From NCBI GenBank assembly GCA_938091715.1, contig CALKMT010000025.1, forward strand, positions 1 through 6,549: a stretch of DNA of 6,549 nt, written 5' to 3'. The position numbers and the translations under genes were made by a program. This stretch comes from an uncultured Litorivicinus sp. (GTDB taxonomy: Bacteria; Pseudomonadota; Gammaproteobacteria; Pseudomonadales; Litorivicinaceae). The notes beneath the pieces are model-generated. The model did no database searches. It worked only from the letters and a program-made list of their open reading frames with translations, and was not told the origin of the DNA. Below are positions 6,392 through 6,549 of the stretch, one piece after another. The stretch's first letter is position 1. Each line of letters begins with the position of its first letter.

Positions 6392-6422
6392 CCTACTCTC
6401 CCATGGGGACCCCATGTGAGAG
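6392..6422 (-). pseudogene. 5S rRNA-like fragment forming a near-perfect palindrome
   Basis: Positions 6392-6409 match 6510-6527 in the 5S gene at 17 of 18 bases, and CCCCA follows after a 2-base gap, so this is recognisably the 3' helix region of 5S rRNA on the minus strand. In addition, 6396-6408 and 6410-6422 are 13-base arms of a palindrome with one mismatch around a single central base. The right arm, CCCCATGTGAGAG, is the exact reverse complement of 6514-6526 in the 5S gene. The fragment lies beyond the operon terminator and lacks the rest of 5S, so it is probably a decayed duplicate. A hairpin with its own role is the alternative. Confidence 0.6.
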
Positions 6423-6441
6423 GCAGAAATCGACCGGGTAT

Positions 6442-6486
6442 AAAAGAGAAAACCCCCAGCAGGGCCGCGAGGCCCCACTGGGGGTT
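6442..6486 (-). terminator. rrn: Intrinsic terminator of the rRNA operon
   Basis: Arms 6451-6466 and 6471-6486 form a GC-rich hairpin: a 9-bp outer stem (AACCCCCAG with CTGGGGGTT), two mismatches, a 5-bp inner stem (GGGCC with GGCCC) and a GCGA tetraloop. On the minus strand it is followed by TTTTCTCTTTT (6452-6442). It starts 11 bases after the 5S 3' end, the expected place to stop rRNA transcription before the regulator gene. Confidence 0.88.
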
Positions 6487-6497
6487 CCGTAATTAAA

Positions 6498-6549
6498 GCT
6501 TGGCGATGACCTACTCTCACATGGGGAGACCCCACACTACCATCGGCGC
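6498..6549 (-). rRNA. rrf: 5S ribosomal RNA, 3' part (cut by the window edge)
   Basis: The minus strand reads GCGCCGATGGTAGTGTGG, then GGTCTCCCCATGTGAGAG, then TAGGTCATCGCCAAGC. This is the conserved 3' part of gammaproteobacterial 5S rRNA, including the strands of helices IV and V and the 3' strand of the terminal helix. About 52 of the usual 115-120 bases are present; the 5' part, and presumably 23S and 16S, lie beyond the right edge. The exact 3' end is set by analogy with other 5S genes and could be off by one or two bases. Transcription runs right to left into the terminator just downstream. Confidence 0.95.

Larger units (their letters stand above)
6209..6497 (-). other. rRNA operon downstream spacer and leader of the GlxA-family gene
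   Basis: This 289-bp stretch between the regulator and the 5S rRNA has no credible protein gene. Read on the minus strand it holds, in order, the spacer after 5S, the intrinsic terminator (6442-6486), a 5S-like palindromic fragment (6392-6422), an 11-bp copy of the 5S 3' end (6301-6311), and the untranslated region before the regulator. I could not place a promoter for the regulator with confidence. Confidence 0.7.

Noticed and set aside
6332..6535. A 67-codon open frame on the minus strand
   Set aside because: It runs through the 5S rRNA gene, the terminator hairpin and the 5S-like palindrome, so it is a chance frame in non-coding DNA.

Overview
The window looks like ordinary chromosomal DNA from a gammaproteobacterium, perhaps a marine, Oceanospirillales-like one. 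The reasons are the gene order pcnB-folK-panB-panC, an Escherichia coli YjeH-type exporter, a GlxA/GbdR-type AraC regulator and a typical gammaproteobacterial 5S rRNA 3' end. The lineage is inferred from gene order and protein resemblance; no search was run. Codon use looks uniform across the coding part, and I see no insertion sequence, phage gene, CRISPR array or tRNA.

Left part (1-2211, + strand): a tightly packed operon. The last 29 codons of pcnB (poly(A) polymerase) run into folK, then panB, then panC, and each junction is a 4-base ATGA start/stop overlap. FolK makes the activated pterin for folate. PanB uses a folate one-carbon donor to make ketopantoate, and PanC joins pantoate to beta-alanine, so the cluster links folate and pantothenate/CoA synthesis. 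The gene that often follows, panD (aspartate decarboxylase, the beta-alanine source), is absent here.

Middle (2261-5280, + strand): in the panD position, 49 bp after panC, is a 538-residue soluble chemoreceptor with a short PAS-like N-terminus, a canonical MCP signalling hairpin and a C-terminal cytoplasmic sensor module. After a 155-bp gap comes a YjeH-family amino-acid exporter, whose best start is the ATG at 4033.

Right part (5255-6549, - strand): a GlxA-family AraC regulator converges on the exporter. The two genes overlap by 26 bp, and both stop codons lie in the arms of one dyad. Beyond the regulator is the tail of an rRNA operon that enters from the right edge: the 3' part of a 5S rRNA gene and a strong intrinsic terminator. 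Past the terminator are short 5S-like fragments that look like relics of a decayed second 5S copy.

I did not find a clear new defence or mobile system. The observations most worth a second look are the soluble chemoreceptor and its C-terminal domain, the stop-codon dyad between the convergent genes, and the 5S-derived palindrome.
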